Source: Panonychus citri
Lineage: Eukaryota; Arthropoda; Arachnida; Trombidiformes; Tetranychidae
Assembly (NCBI RefSeq): GCF_014898815.1
Contig: NW_026515546.1
Location: 2,466,501 to 2,530,500 of the forward strand
DNA: 64,000 bases
Direction of reading: 5' to 3'
In this document: positions 18,593-31,600 of the stretch, in pieces
How the letters are laid out: each line of letters starts with the position of its first letter
How positions within the stretch are numbered: position 1 is the first letter of the stretch
Program-made: the position numbers and the translations under genes
Notes under the pieces: model-generated
What the model was told of the DNA's origin: nothing
Databases searched by the model: none
Seen by the model: the letters and a program-made list of their open reading frames with translations, nothing else

Positions 18593-19139
18593 ATACCATT
18601 GAGTTGGCCATAAAAAGTAGGTCTAGAAAAATAAGGTCTGATCGGTGCATCATATGGTCCCAAAGAAATGCCACCGCTAAGTTTAGTTTGTTTCCGTGAA
18701 AAATACCGAAAAACCCGAATAACTCAAAAACGCATGGGTCTACAAGTAAACTGAGTACACTGTTGAACTTGTCATAAAAAGTTGTATCTAAAAAGTTGGG
18801 TCCAATTGGTGCATCATAGTGTCCCAAAAAAGTTACATTTAATTCCCAAGGGAAAAAAATTTTTTATTCTGTCCAGCCAGTTCGACTCAGTTCACCGAGA
18901 GCTTTCGATTGATATCTATTTCATAAAATTCGGAAAAGTTCAGTAAAAAATCCCATCATTTAATTTGCATCGTAACAATTACTAAATAGTAACTTTTGTA
19001 GGCGAAGTTAATTTGAGGTTATTCAATGAATAATGACCTATATACATTAATAAGTGTTCTGGTCGTGGTGACAGGATAATCAATCCCATTTACGAGAATT
19101 GAAATGATTTTTTCAGCTAAGAAAATGATCTGAAGTTAG
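18593..19139. repeat. Imperfect 70-bp direct duplication and unassigned DNA
   Basis: Blocks at about 18599-18675 and 18762-18835 share the elements CATAAAAAGT, GGTGCATCATA and GTCCCAAA in the same order. They may be remains of another repeat. The rest of the interval holds nothing I recognise. Confidence 0.4.
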
Positions 19140-19147
19140 TTAAATTC

Positions 19148-19250
19148 GGTAAGGCATAAGATATGTCCGTCGGCTCAAGAGTCTCTCTTTAAGCTGATTT
19201 TCTTCTCGGCTTGAGACTGGAGGCTTTTCTAGAAAATTAATTAAATTTAA
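19148..19250. repeat. Left terminal inverted repeat of the Merlin element
   Basis: 103 bases, perfectly complementary to 20788-20890. The outer end is GGTAAGGC and the inner end AATTAAATTTAA. Confidence 0.95.
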
Positions 19251-19285
19251 TTTCGAATAAATTTTGATAATTAAAGAAATAATTT

Positions 19286-20651
19286 TTAATCAATATCAAT
19301 AGAATCAGAAGAAAATGGATTATTTTTTAAATGTTGAAGTGTTACTTCAAAGTTAAGAGCAGGTTGTTTTCTATTGTGGTACTTTTTTTTGTACAAAAAT
19401 TCGACTAAATGATCATCGCGATTTGGTCCATTTGTCGAAGTTGGTATATGTTCTTTCAATGACCTCCAATTTCGTTCAATTGTTTGAGTGTGTACATTTT
19501 TATCACGAGGATTCAAAAAATTTTCATTATGATTGACATACGCATGGAAGTAATAATGATGATTTAGTTTCTGATAAGATTTCCACCCGTCAGAATAAAT
19601 TGTTGTTCCTGGTAAAATTTTCCTCTTAATTACCTCTAATAATGTCTCTTCTCTTCGGTTCGGAACAACTTCGGCAAAAGCTAATTTAGATTGTCGTTCG
19701 ATTCCACCGAAAACCCAAACTTGTTCCACTTGATCCTTAGATAATCGACCCTTGTTACTTTTTCTTTTATAGACCATTGTCTCATCTATTTCGACCTCTT
19801 TTCCTATTCCTCCGATCATTTTTTCATTTTTATTCATGACATTAAAACACATCTAGTGAGAAAACAATTAAAATGATCATTAATAAAAATTCGAAACTTT
19901 TCGATTAATCGAAAAATTTTCGATAATCGAATGAATCGTCTAAATGTTTCAGGTCACAGGTCAGTAAGTATATGTCATAGAAAAAAAACAAGAACAGATC
20001 CTGAACGTACGTTTCAAGCTGATTCAGAATATATATGATGTTCATGTAGTTCGGCTACATTTGAGTTGAAAGTTCAATCGTGTCAAAGTATCAAAAAAAT
20101 CGACAAATTGTCGAACGTTTAATAAAATAAAAAAACAACAAATGAAGCAAAATTGAATCTAAATATATCACTGAATTGCATTTTTTACGCTGATTAAGAT
20201 GAATTAAACAAAAAAACTCAGACCTCAATATTTAAAAAAAAGTTACCAAATTGTGATCAAACTCACCTGTCGTAATAGTTTAAAGTGGTGAGCAATAGTT
20301 GGTTCAGATATCCCTAAGTCGAGAGGCCATTGAAATGGTTTTGTTACTACACCAACAGAAAATCACCTTCAAAAACATCAAAATGTCGAGTTTCGATTTC
20401 TCGAAAATAGTCCCTTTTGTCCAATTTAATTGCTGTCGACACTTTCGGCAAACAAATCCCTTACCAAACTTTGATTGTTTAATTTTTCTCATCACCATTG
20501 TACCACTACAGTCACTTTTAAAACAATTTTTGGGTAAATGACCAGGAATTAAACCTGAGTCAACAATATAATTTAAGCCCGGAATATCATCATTGGGAGA
20601 AACAATTACACGATCAAAATTAACTAAATTAAGTTTATCTTTTGATGACAT
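19286..20651 (-). CDS. Merlin transposase (ISXO2-like DDE), one intron, one frameshift
   Basis: Catalyses cut-and-paste transposition of its element. Exon 1 runs from 20651 to 20267 and exon 2 from 19852 to 19286; the intron (20266-19853) has GTGAGT and a TTTTCTCACTAG acceptor, and the phases agree. Exon 1 encodes a zinc-ribbon (paired CX4-5C and CRKC motifs, about residues 42-72) and a helix-turn-helix-like segment (LGISEPTIAHHFKLLRQ). Exon 2 has the ISXO2 catalytic core: VEIDET, YSDGWKSY and HTQTIERNW supply the acidic residues. In exon 1 a run of four A (minus strand, 20339-20342) appears to carry one base too many: the frame ends at codon 116, while the other frame reads on into the helix-turn-helix. 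Either the copy is inactive or this is a homopolymer error. Confidence 0.85.
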
Positions 20652-20898
20652 TTTTGATTCTTTAATGTTTTTATTAAGAAAATTATTTGTTTTACAATTT
20701 AGAGTAAAATGTGGTCTAATTTGCGCCTTAATTGCCTAATAAAGTGTCACCTATTATGTGATTTTTTAATTGATTGTTTGATTAAATTTAAATTTAATTA
20801 ATTTTCTAGAAAAGCCTCCAGTCTCAAGCCGAGAAGAAAATCAGCTTAAAGAGAGACTCTTGAGCCGACGGACATATCTTATGCCTTACCTTAAATTC

Positions 20899-21817
20899 TA
20901 ATAATAATGTGACATTCATTATTTGGATCAAAATATTAATAGTTATCGAGTTGAGAACTTTTAAAAAAGCCATTTTCTCAAAACTTTTGAAATTGAAAGG
21001 AAAAGTTAAATCCAAGTTAACGAAATAGTCAAAAACATTACTTGTGATTAATCAGCTGCGATCATCTGATAATCAAATGATCTAAATAAAAATAATCCGA
21101 TATGCAAATTAAGAAACAAAATGCATCCAATCTATGATGGTTCAGGTCTACTCTTGTGAGGGACTCTTGAGAGGCATCAACTAAATTTGCTTAATGAAAC
21201 CTGAATAAAGAATGAAGATCCACATCATCATACAGTTAATCGTATATCATCAATTCACTAATTATCGATATTTTGTTTATTTGATTTTAATAGTTGGTCT
21301 TTTATTATAAAATGATTGAGATACGAAGTTGGCAACGTAACTTTACCTTGAAACTTGGTAACTTGGTTTTGGTGGACGAAGCATTTCCCATATTGTCCGA
21401 ATACGCTGACCATTTACTCAACTTTGCATCGTATCAAAAAGTATCGTTCAATTAAGATGAAAACAGGTCAAATAGTATTGCTAAATATTAAGATTATTAT
21501 TGTTAGATTGGTTTAAATTAATCAACCATAATTAAATTTTATTATTTGAATTCAACTCAATCCATCAATTAAATTCAAGTTTAATTTTGGCTCCTCTTTG
21601 AATTGAGAAAATTGAATGGACTGACTTCTCTAGTTGTTAACTAGCTTTTTCATTTTGTTGGCTTGATCAATAGATCATCTTTCTTGATTTTTTGTCTATG
21701 AAACATTCAATTCAGTCAGTCCATTCATATATAATGCCCAATGCAGATCAAAACAGGTCAAATGAATTATAAAAATTAATTTGGAAACAATCAACTGATT
21801 GATAATCGTAATGTTTT
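20899..21817. other. Intergenic DNA 3' of the MAM gene, with one dispersed repeat copy
   Basis: Apart from the dispersed repeat at 21037-21240, no gene or element was recognised. The stretch lies between the Merlin target duplication and the stop codon of the MAM-domain gene. Confidence 0.5.
21037..21240 (+). repeat. Dispersed 200-bp repeat, copy A
   Basis: Shares an ordered set of blocks with 24755-24955 (same strand) and 30655-30860 (opposite strand): ATCATCTGATAATCAAATGA, ATCCGATATGCAAATTA, and a CTGAATAAAGAATGAAGAT end. No coding capacity. Probably a non-autonomous transposon of unknown class. Confidence 0.65.
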
Positions 21818-24800
21818 TTACTCTTCAGCTTTCGGTTTAACAGCGGCTTCAATTGGTCGAGCTACAAGTTAATAAATTGGCAATAAGATCGTTAATAACT
21901 TGGGGATTATTAATATTGTTATTTACTCACTTTGACAAGTACCATTGTAAAATGTAACATCATCGATTGCATATCCTCCATCAACCGCTTCCCCTTCAAC
22001 TAGAATCTAAAAGATAATTTAATTTGCAAAATTTTAATTATCAACGCATTTGATTGTTTTCCTTTTCTATTTCTCTTACCTGGTAAGGTGTTTCTCCGTT
22101 GATTGTAACCTGGCCATAGTACCAAAGAGATCTTCGAGTTTCTAAAAATCGAGCTTGAATTGACCATAAAAGAGTTCGAGGCTCTTTCTCTTTGCTCGAT
22201 TCTCCGGTTGTCGATGCACTTGGTGCTGGTGCTGTTGCTGCTGCGGGTGTTTCAGCGATATCAGTGTCCGAAGCTGTTTCTCCTCCACTTATTTGGTAAA
22301 TGTTCAATGTGGTTGATTCACCTCGTCCAAATCCTGAGAACCAAAAGCTGATACAAGCCTTGGTTACATCTCCAGTTATCGCTGGAAACTTTGGACTTCG
22401 TAGACTTGGACTTTGTAAGGTATTCTGATTGAAAACGTCAAAGTAAACATATCCCACCGGTGCTCTAAAGGTGTGATCTTGAAGATTTGCTGGACGTACA
22501 TTGGGTGTTGCCAATTTCCATGAGACTGGAAGTACTTTTGGATCATTAAGACTTGACCTTATTGAGGAAACTGCATTTTTATGAGCAATAAGTGAATCTT
22601 TGGCCGCTGAAGATGATAATAGTTGACCTGGTTTACTAATTGGAAGTCGCGTTTCATTTTTCCAGCCACAAAGAGTCTTATCGAATGAACATTCGCCTGA
22701 AACAGCTTCAGCATTCACCGGAATCGCTTTTGTTTCAAAAGAGAAAAAAATGAAATCTCATTAGCATTTAAATTAAAAATCGAAATGTATTATTTTTCTT
22801 TCTTACCTTTACAATTACCATCGAAAAAGCTTATATCATCCAAAGCAATCGATCCAACCCTTGCGTCGCCCCAAATACCTTCGATTACCACTTGGTACAC
22901 ATTCTTGGGAGATTTTACCTTCTCCTCGTCACCTTCTTTAGTTTTCACCCCCAACGGGACTTGAGCTCGTCTCCATTTTAACGATTGATGATTATTCAAT
23001 TTCCAGATTGGTATTAATATCGTCTCACCATAGTCCCCAACCGTCCGAAGGTATACTCTAAGTCCACCAAGATTTGGTCCACCAGGTTCAATGACCCGTT
23101 GGTACATAAAATAATAAAAGGACATACACTTGGGAAGATCAGGTGAGGTCTCGAATTCTGGGCTGACAATCCAGGCTGAAGTACCTCCACGTTGTGGTTG
23201 AATAGCATCACCATTTAGACTCAAAAAGTAACCGTTTGCATTTTCTTAGTATGGTCATGTTTTGGTCCATAACTACCGAAACTAAATTGCCGAATCCAAT
23301 CAAAATCATCTAACCCACTATGAGGAAGTGGATTTGTCCAGTAGCACATATTTTCCTCGAATGTACAATCACCCGATTTTCGTGCAGCCGTTTGAGGTGA
23401 AACTGAATTAGCAAATTGAATAGAACAACGTAAAGATAGTAACAGCCAAGAGACCATTCAATTAGAGACAGATATTAAATATCTTAGAGAAATGAACTGA
23501 TAACTATTGGTCAATTGCGTGTTTGAATAAATTACTGATAAATGATTATTATGATTAACCAAATAATTAAACTGGACCCAGAAAACATTTGACTGACCAT
23601 AGAAATGACCCATATCATTTTCATCGTTACAAAGAAAAACCTTAACCTTTATTATGAACACATTGAATTGAGGTCATTTCCGAAGATCATGGTTTACCCA
23701 TTAGCATTTTGTCTTCTCCCATTGACCAACAAACTGACCATCACCATGAATAGATTATCATTATCAGGAAATAGTTGACGTTTCATCTTTATCATCTTCA
23801 TTATCCTTTCGTGAGCCATTAAATTGGATCAGATGAAAACTGGGTTACCCATATGATCATTATCATATAACATTGTCACCTAATTAGGTTAACCTTTAAC
23901 TGACCAACTAATGAATAAGAAAAATAAAACTGAGCAAATAAACTTACTTGGACAAACACCTTGTTCAATTGAAATGCTATCGATTGCAATATTACCCAGG
24001 TAATTTGGTCCAATGATACCTTCAAATATAATGTTAAAAGCCACTGAAGATGCGATCGGTAATTGAGCTTGGTACCAATTGTTTCCCGATTCACCGGACA
24101 TTTCCCATAGAACTTTATCTCCAGAGGCTTTATCATCTTTAGGTGCTTCTGTTGGACGGTACTTAACTCGTAAAGTGCCAATACCATTGCCGTACATGTG
24201 AGTTGCAAATTTAAAACAGAAAGGACCGTTTTCTGGATCATAATAAGAAGGTAAGAAAACAAAGACATAAGAAAAACAAGAGAACATTAAAATTTGAATT
24301 TTTCTTTTTTCTTTTACTCCTTACCTGTGGGTGGAAATGAAGGTGATATTAGTACCGCTTTGTCCCCAGGTCTTCGTGGATAAGCAGCATTAATGTACAA
24401 AAATCCACCCAATGGATACTCTTTACTGAAACTGTAATAATCTCGAGCTGGTCCAGTGAAAAAATTGTCTGATCCTCGACCCAATTTCCAATCAAAATCA
24501 TCAGTCTCTAGCTCATTCGTCCAGCCACACATTCCACCTTCAAAGGTACAATGTCCATGACAAACTCCTTCCGTTTCCTCTAAAGGTGATATTTGAATAT
24601 CATCAACAGCAATATAACCACGATAGGCACGTTCAGGTTCACTGGAACTCTTGGCAATACCCTCCAATACAATCTATGAAATCAAATAGCGTTGAAGAAA
24701 ATCCAAGTATAAGTTCCAATAAATTCATTATTCAGAATGTTAGTTAAAAACAACTTGAAGATTAATGATTGATCAGTTGCAATCACCTGATAATAAGATG

Positions 24801-26700
24801 ATCTGACAATAAATATCCGATATGCAATTTAATTGCAAAAACGGTTCATATCTGATTCAGTTAGGCTCTTAAAGAGGATAAAAATTCCGACTGAATTGTC
24901 TTGCAAAATCTGAATAAAAAAAATGAGGATTCCTCATTGAATAATATTCAGTCATCTCTGTATAGTAGGTTATTTTTTCTTACAAAGAAATAGAACTTTG
25001 TCAATATATATGATTCGTTTGATATCCGAATACTTGATTGAGATGAATAAAAAACTACTTCTAGCCTATTGATTATTTCTAATTAGAAGAATTAATTAGG
25101 ATTAATGGACTAATCATACTAATTGTTAATCTTTTTACCAATAATCGACCGACTACATACGAGAATGAATTGAGGAAGTAGAAGAGTAATAATTGAACGA
25201 AGATCATGATGATTAAACTCAACTGAACATCAACCACTAAAAGGTAAACAAACAATATGCTTGATTTATGATTAACTTCCTGTTGAGTTTTCTGTTTTCA
25301 GTCCAACAATCAATTCCATCTCAATCTAATCGCATTTATCATTTGGATGATGATGAATGTTGACATTTAGTCAACTTAGTTTTCGTTTTTATAGCATCAC
25401 AATGTGGATACATTGAAAATTCAGTAAATTCGTTTAAAAAATCTGCACTTTTTTTTCATGTTTGGAAAAAGTTTTCGAATTGATTTATGGTGATTTTTTT
25501 TCGAAGTAAATTATATATTAGATTATCCATTTTTTACGATTTTCATGTAACCATGATGGTTGTTCATAATGACAAGATGATATTATATTCATCTTTATGA
25601 TAATAATGATTTATTCAAATACCCTTGGGAGGTATTGGAACTTTTTTCCGTTGTGTTCGAATATTTTTTTATAAATTTTCGAATTTTTTTCTTACCTGAT
25701 GATAAGTTTCATAGGTATATGCAACTTCTGCTTTGATCCAGACTCCATCAGTGTGAGTTCGTGACTCCCAAAGAGTTTGATTGTCCATAGTTTCCGTATC
25801 CTTGACCACTAATCTTAACTTGTCCGCTGAAAGTCCATCAATGTTGAAAAAAAATCCAATACAATGACCTACAGGTCCAGTTCGAGTAATGTTTGAACTA
25901 AGAAGATGAGCTCGATTGGGAATGGTCACTATTGGATCGTCAAAGGTTAGCCTGAGTAAGGGTTGTTTGAAGACCGATAGCTTATCAGCTAGTCGACTAC
26001 CCAATGAAGAGCCGCTGCCTCCACTTCCTTGTGAGGCCATTAAAGTCCTTGAATCTGAGCCCGAAACTGCAGCTTGTCCATTTACAAGTCCGCCTGGACC
26101 TAAATTACCTGGTAATCCACTAGTAACTCCACTCATTCCTAATTGACTATTTGTTGAGTTAACATTTCTAAATAGATCATCTCGAGCTGGAATCTTGACC
26201 GAAGCGGTTTTATCACTTTCCAAAGCGGCACTTGAGAAAACCCGGTCGATAATTTTATAAGACGTTTCAAAGTAAATATAACCACCTTGGAGCAATTTAA
26301 ATGATAAATCATCAGATAAAGTGAGCATTTAATTATAAATTTCTCAATTTTAACTTACCATTAGCATCTCCAAGTGTGTGGTCAGTCAAAGGTCCGCCAA
26401 GCCAATAGGCAGTTGTACCCTGTCCTTTTGACCAGTGAACATTTGGATGGTCATCTTCAGGGTAAGTCCATGAACATTCCGTTAACAATGAACCTGAGCC
26501 AAAATCACAGAGTAAAGTTCGAGATTCATCTTCAACCCCAGCGGCATTTTCCGCCTGACGCTTGAACCGTGTTAATGGTCCAGTTTCAGTATCAAACCAT
26601 GATAATACCCATAAGATGGACACGATAAAAGTGAAAAAACAATCAAACTAATCAATACAATTGCCTGGTTATTACAAACATAACAGAAGATTAAATCCAT
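21818..26700 (-). CDS. Secreted protein with four MAM domains
   Basis: MAM domains are extracellular adhesion modules. Exons (minus): 26700-26359, 26285-25696, 24673-24325, 24232-23948, 23402-22807, 22726-22080, 22006-21931 and 21861-21818. Each MAM shows a CTFE/CxW start (CDFGSGSLLTECSW, CTFEGGMCGW, CTFEENMCYW, CSFDKTLCGW) and an end such as AIDDVTFYNGTC. Introns at the boundaries of domains 3 and 4 are all phase 1, as in shuffled modules. MAM1 carries a Gly/Ser-rich insert and MAM4 an Ala/Pro-rich one. The start at 26700 gives a signal peptide (IVLISLIVFSLLSCPSYG) but needs one more T in a run at 26594-26596. Another one-base loss is at 23241-23244 in MAM3. There is no membrane anchor; the C-terminus is short and charged. 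The MAM2/MAM3 junction is spliced in phase, but a reader could also see two genes here, split at 23457, where an in-frame ATG opens a signal-like sequence. Confidence 0.8.
24755..24955 (+). repeat. Dispersed 200-bp repeat, copy B (in MAM gene intron)
   Basis: Lies in the 1022-bp intron between exons 2 and 3 of the MAM gene. Shares with copy A the blocks CACCTGATAATAAGATGATC, ATCCGATATGCAATTTAA and CTGAATAAAAAAAATGAGGA. The remainder of the intron holds nothing else I recognise. Confidence 0.6.
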
Positions 26701-28606
26701 TTTAAATTGTTCACTAAATAAAATTCACAATTTAAATGTCAATTTAAAAAGCAAAATCAAACAGAACCTCGAGAGTTAATCAACACCTTCAATTAACAGT
26801 GGAACCGGTTAATCAACTAGTTAATCAAAATTATCACCAAAATGTTGAGCAGGAAATCAATGTTAATTTTATCAACTATCACAATCAGTTGATTGCACTG
26901 ATCACAATTAATTGCAACACACTCGCAAAACTGGTTAATTTTAAGTGAAAACTAATAAGAAACTGGTTACATTTAATTGAAATAGAAACTAAAATGAACA
27001 AAAATTTAAATAAATTCAATTGAAAGTAAAAATCCAATTGATGAAAGCTAACAATTAATACTCACCTTAATTATTAGATAATCAAATCAAATGACCACAA
27101 GGTAACCATGGGAATGACCAGAGGAAGATCAAATTTGAGATGAATTTTTTTCCATAGGAATCATATTAATCTAGGCTATTAAATGAATCATTATTAATAT
27201 TAAATAATCGTTTTCTATGCCTCCCTCCATGATTAGTTGATTATTATTCATGGTTAACTGATCAACTAGTTCATTAAAACAGGTTAAATTAAGTTAATTA
27301 GGCCAATGGATTTTGTTAATTGTGATGAAAGATCACAAAATGATTACACTTTTGAAAACAATTGAATCAAAAATCGTAACTAATTAAAATAATTTTGTTG
27401 AAAGTTTTGTAATTAGTTTTTTAATATTTGCTACAATTATTAATAATTGTAAAAGTGTCTAATTGATTAATTGTGGTTTCAATTAATCGACAAAATGATT
27501 AAGGTGATCAAATCTTAACAGTTTTCCGTGTACTTTATCATTAATAAATTGTGATAATCAAACAAAAAACCCCGATGATAATTAGTAAATTAGCACGCGA
27601 TTCCTGATGAATGATTGTGTTCATGAGGTTCATGGTTAATGATGATGAGATAATAGTTCAATCATCATGAAGAAGATAATGAAAATGTCTGAGTAAAAAA
27701 AGTTCATGAGTTTCATGATTGAACGGAAAGAGATAAATGTTTATACTCATTCCAATAAACCTAAACTTTATCCTCCTACACTCTTATCTGTATCTCGCCA
27801 TGATCATGATGATTATCTGATGGCTTCAATCATATTAAATGAGTTAAAAGTATCAAATTGATTTAACAGTTAGGGTGGAAATCAAAGATGAAACTTATAT
27901 AAAAAAAAACTCAGAATTAAGGGGAGAAAAAAAGTTCCATGAAATGTTATCTCATTCAGAGGTAATATCAGAGTGACTGAGCTACAGAATTTAAAGTGAA
28001 TGGCATTCGAAAATGTTTCAATGATGAGAAGATGATGATGGGAAGGATAAGGAAGAAGAAATGATGAAAAAAAGTTCTGAAAGAAAATCAGTAACTTGAA
28101 ATATCGATCAAAATGTTCAGATTCTTTGGTGAAGATTTTTTTCTTCTTCTTTCTTGAAACTGAGTCTGAGCTAAATAAACAATAATGGTAACATCTCACT
28201 ACGATTATCATCATTGACGATGATAATCACATTGGCTTTTGACTGTTATTACAATTTAACAGCAATCAAGTAAACTTATTAAAATCTATCATGATTTAAT
28301 TGTGTTTGCTGAACAATCAACTTTGATTCTGTAACAAATTTATCTTTTTTTTGTGAGCATGAAATTAAAGTTAATCTTAATCATTTGGTTCGATTGTTAT
28401 GTTGTTTGTTAATTGTTGTGTCAAATTGATAAAGTGAAATGGAAATATCAACAATTGTCAATCATAATATTTATCAATTACTTTGATGGATTAATTTTCA
28501 CTGAAATCAAAAGTTATAAAGTTTTTAATTTGTGTTCATTGGATTAAATTGTTTATAAATATTAAAGATAAGTTAATTTATTCAATTCGTATGAAAGAAA
28601 TTCATA
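26701..28606. other. Intergenic region between divergent MAM and stomatin genes
   Basis: About 1.9 kb separating two divergently transcribed genes, so both promoters are expected here. AT-rich with many AATTG/CAATT words. A minus-strand open frame at 27882-28214 is low-complexity and not credible. Confidence 0.5.
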
Positions 28607-31600
28607 ATGTCATCATCAGGACGAGTTTATCATGTTGGTGACTCGATAGAAACTAATTTCGGTAAGTAATTAATAGCTCTTAATCACCCTTAGTATCATT
28701 GATAATTAGCATAGATACAGTAAAGAAACTATATAAAGCAATTAGTGAAAATGATTAACTCTCTGCTCTTGACAGTTGCGATATGATTAACCAATTTACA
28801 TGAGTAAATTTGGTCTTATTTGTAGCTTTTTAATGGAAAACAGATAAATTGTTTTCTCTTCATCATTAATATCTCTCTCTCTCTCTCTCTCTCTCTCTTA
28901 CTACTCAACAGAATCATTTTGTATTCCACCACCGATTCCTCCCTCCCTTCAGCCAACACTTCCTTTACCTCCTCCACCACCGGTCTCACCCGCTGCAACC
29001 AATACAACAACAGCTACTGAGATGGGATCAGTGAGTATTGACCGTTTTGACATTATTGCCCCGAGGCGACCATCAAGTCTCAATGGGATCCAATTAAATT
29101 CAAAAGCTTCAGAACTAAACCATCAGTCAATTCCAAATCAGCACTTTTTCAATCGAGAATCAATCACTAACCATCACAATCAATCAATTAATCACCAAAA
29201 TCACCAGGAACACCATCGTAATCATCACCCTAATCATAAATCTCATCGTAAATCAAGTATAATAGGTAATTAACTGCTAATAAAAACTTCTCTAAAATGT
29301 CCCGTTCCACATTTCGAAACGAAATTGACCTAAACGATAATATATCTGAACTTGACTTGTAATAAAAAGATTTTCTTTCGTCAATCAATAGACCTTAATA
29401 AGACATATATTTGTACAAAATTTCATGTCTGTATCTACCACTGTTCTCGAAATATAAGCTCGACGGAGATTGTGGTCGAAAGGGACATTTTAGAGAAGTT
29501 TTGATCTGACAAAACAAAGCTTTTTGATGTGTTTTACAAGAATCGCGACCTTGCTTTAAGTGCTACGAGAGTCCGTTTTAGGTGATACATACCCCTTTAA
29601 ATGCTCAGAATTTGCTGTGAACTGTGACCCTTTTCTTCATGATATTGGCTTTATTTTTTCAGATTTTGAATTATATCCCACAGTCTTGTGATCCACATCA
29701 ATTCACGTTTTACATTGAATATTATGAATTGTACTAATCTACGATTAAAAAGATTGACGACGAATTTAAGAAAAAAAAGAAACAACATTTAGCTTAAAAG
29801 AATTGTTCCATTTTAATTATCATCAATCTTTATGATACAACAATTCGATTAGTTTATTTAGTTCACGCATTCTATCCAAACTTGAGAATTCAATAAAGTT
29901 AATATGAACCATCCGGATTTAAAAATTGATATGGCACTTTTCTTGAAACAGGTTCATTAGTGGCCAATGAAGTTCCAAACAAACCAATCACAACTAATAT
30001 TAGAGCTTGAATACAATAGTTGAAATTCATGATGATTTATCGTTGATTCGAGAAAAAGTTACTTGAGCACAAAAGACAATTAACACTTTGACTGTTGTTG
30101 TTAATCAAAACGATGATTGAATGAAAGTGATGATCTTTAAGTGAGTCATTAGTCTGCATTACTGATTGAAAGACAAATTTGTAAATTTCAATCCATCGCA
30201 TGACCTTTTTTTACATTTATTGTTGGTTAATTACAAATTTTTGGATGCTAACTTAGATCTGCTAACCTGTGGGGGAAAAGTTTGGGACTTTTTGATCAAA
30301 TACTCGTAGAAAGCGTAGTATTGAAGCTATTTTCATTAGTCTTCATTATACATTAATTTGATTGATTGATTTAGTTAGTTTTTCTTGTCAAATTGAGAAT
30401 TCAAGAAATTCGCGTGGTTGGAAACCGATAAAAGCGCTTAGAACGATATGAATGTTGTTGTTATTCACGATGATTAGATGGGCAAAATGGAGACTTTGAA
30501 ATGAAACAAATTAAACTGGTGATTAAAAAACTAGACCTTTGTCCTTCTTATATCATTCACAGAGGAAGTTCATTTGTCAATTGAATAAACATTGGTGATG
30601 AATTTCAAATATTAGTATTTTTCTCAGCTGAAAAAATGATAGTAATGATATACGATGTACTGAATGAGGATGAATCTTCATTCTTTATTCAGATTTTACT
30701 AAACAAACTTAATTGGTGCTTTTAGTGCCTCTCAGAAGCTAATCTAAATCATAATGAATTGAAGTCTTTTTTTTTTCCAAATAATTTACATATCGGATGA
30801 TTTTCATTTAGATCATTTGATTATCAGGTGATTAATCATTAATCTTTAATTGACTTGAAAAACAAGTAAGATAATTAAATTAGATAGAAATAAAAAAAAT
30901 TAATTGTTCTAAAAATTGTTTATTAACAAGAATAATCAGCATGTTCGTTGTATGTTGTGTTCTAAAGAGAAAAAGTTTGACATCAAAAATGTCTCAACAA
31001 TTTTCATCTTTTTTTCATTTGAGTATTCATGTTACTCATTGAATAGAAACGAGGAAGCAAAATGGAAGCTTTCGAATCTTTTTTAAGATAAGTTACTAAA
31101 ATTCGTAAATTCGTTTGAAATTCTGACAACCAATTTTTTTCTCTCGCTTGAATATTTGCAAGCGATTATCATGTAAACAAGACGATTTTATCATACATCA
31201 ATCAAAGGATATCGATTATTGAAAAAATTCAGAAAATTGTCGACTTTGTTGAGAGAAAAGTTCGAAATTCAAAATCAAGATACAATCATGACCCAATTAA
31301 CGGTTCTCAGATTGTCAAAAGACAAAAAGTTTCCACATCAAGATACTAATAGTAAGAGAAAAACTTTTGAAAAAAATCGAGATTAAGTTTATCTTAGCCA
31401 ATGGTCAACATAAATAATGATAATTGATTAAATTGTCTAGAACTTTATAAATTGATTGGTTGATTAAATTGTTTCCAATATCATGGGAAAGGCGAAAAAG
31501 AAACAAAAATTCAAAAGGAAAACTTATGAAATCAAATGTCTTGACCACTTACTCTTTAAGTACTGTCCAAGTGTCCATTAAGCTATAATGACCACTACTC

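Larger units (their letters stand above)
19148..20890 (-). mobile_element. Merlin-type DNA transposon, 1743 bp, complete ends
   Basis: Terminal inverted repeats of 103 bp (19148-19250 and 20788-20890) match perfectly and start GGTAAGGCATAAGATATGTC. The element is flanked by an exact 8-bp duplication TTAAATTC (19140-19147 and 20891-20898). The encoded protein is of the ISXO2/IS1016 transposase type. Merlin elements in animals have 8-9 bp target duplications, so both lines agree. Perfect ends and target duplication indicate a recent insertion. Confidence 0.95.

Noticed and set aside
19286..19852. Bacterial insertion sequence contamination (ISXO2 domain)
   Set aside because: The transposase has a eukaryotic GT-AG intron, AT-rich codon use like its surroundings, and an 8-bp target duplication in local DNA; a native Merlin element fits.
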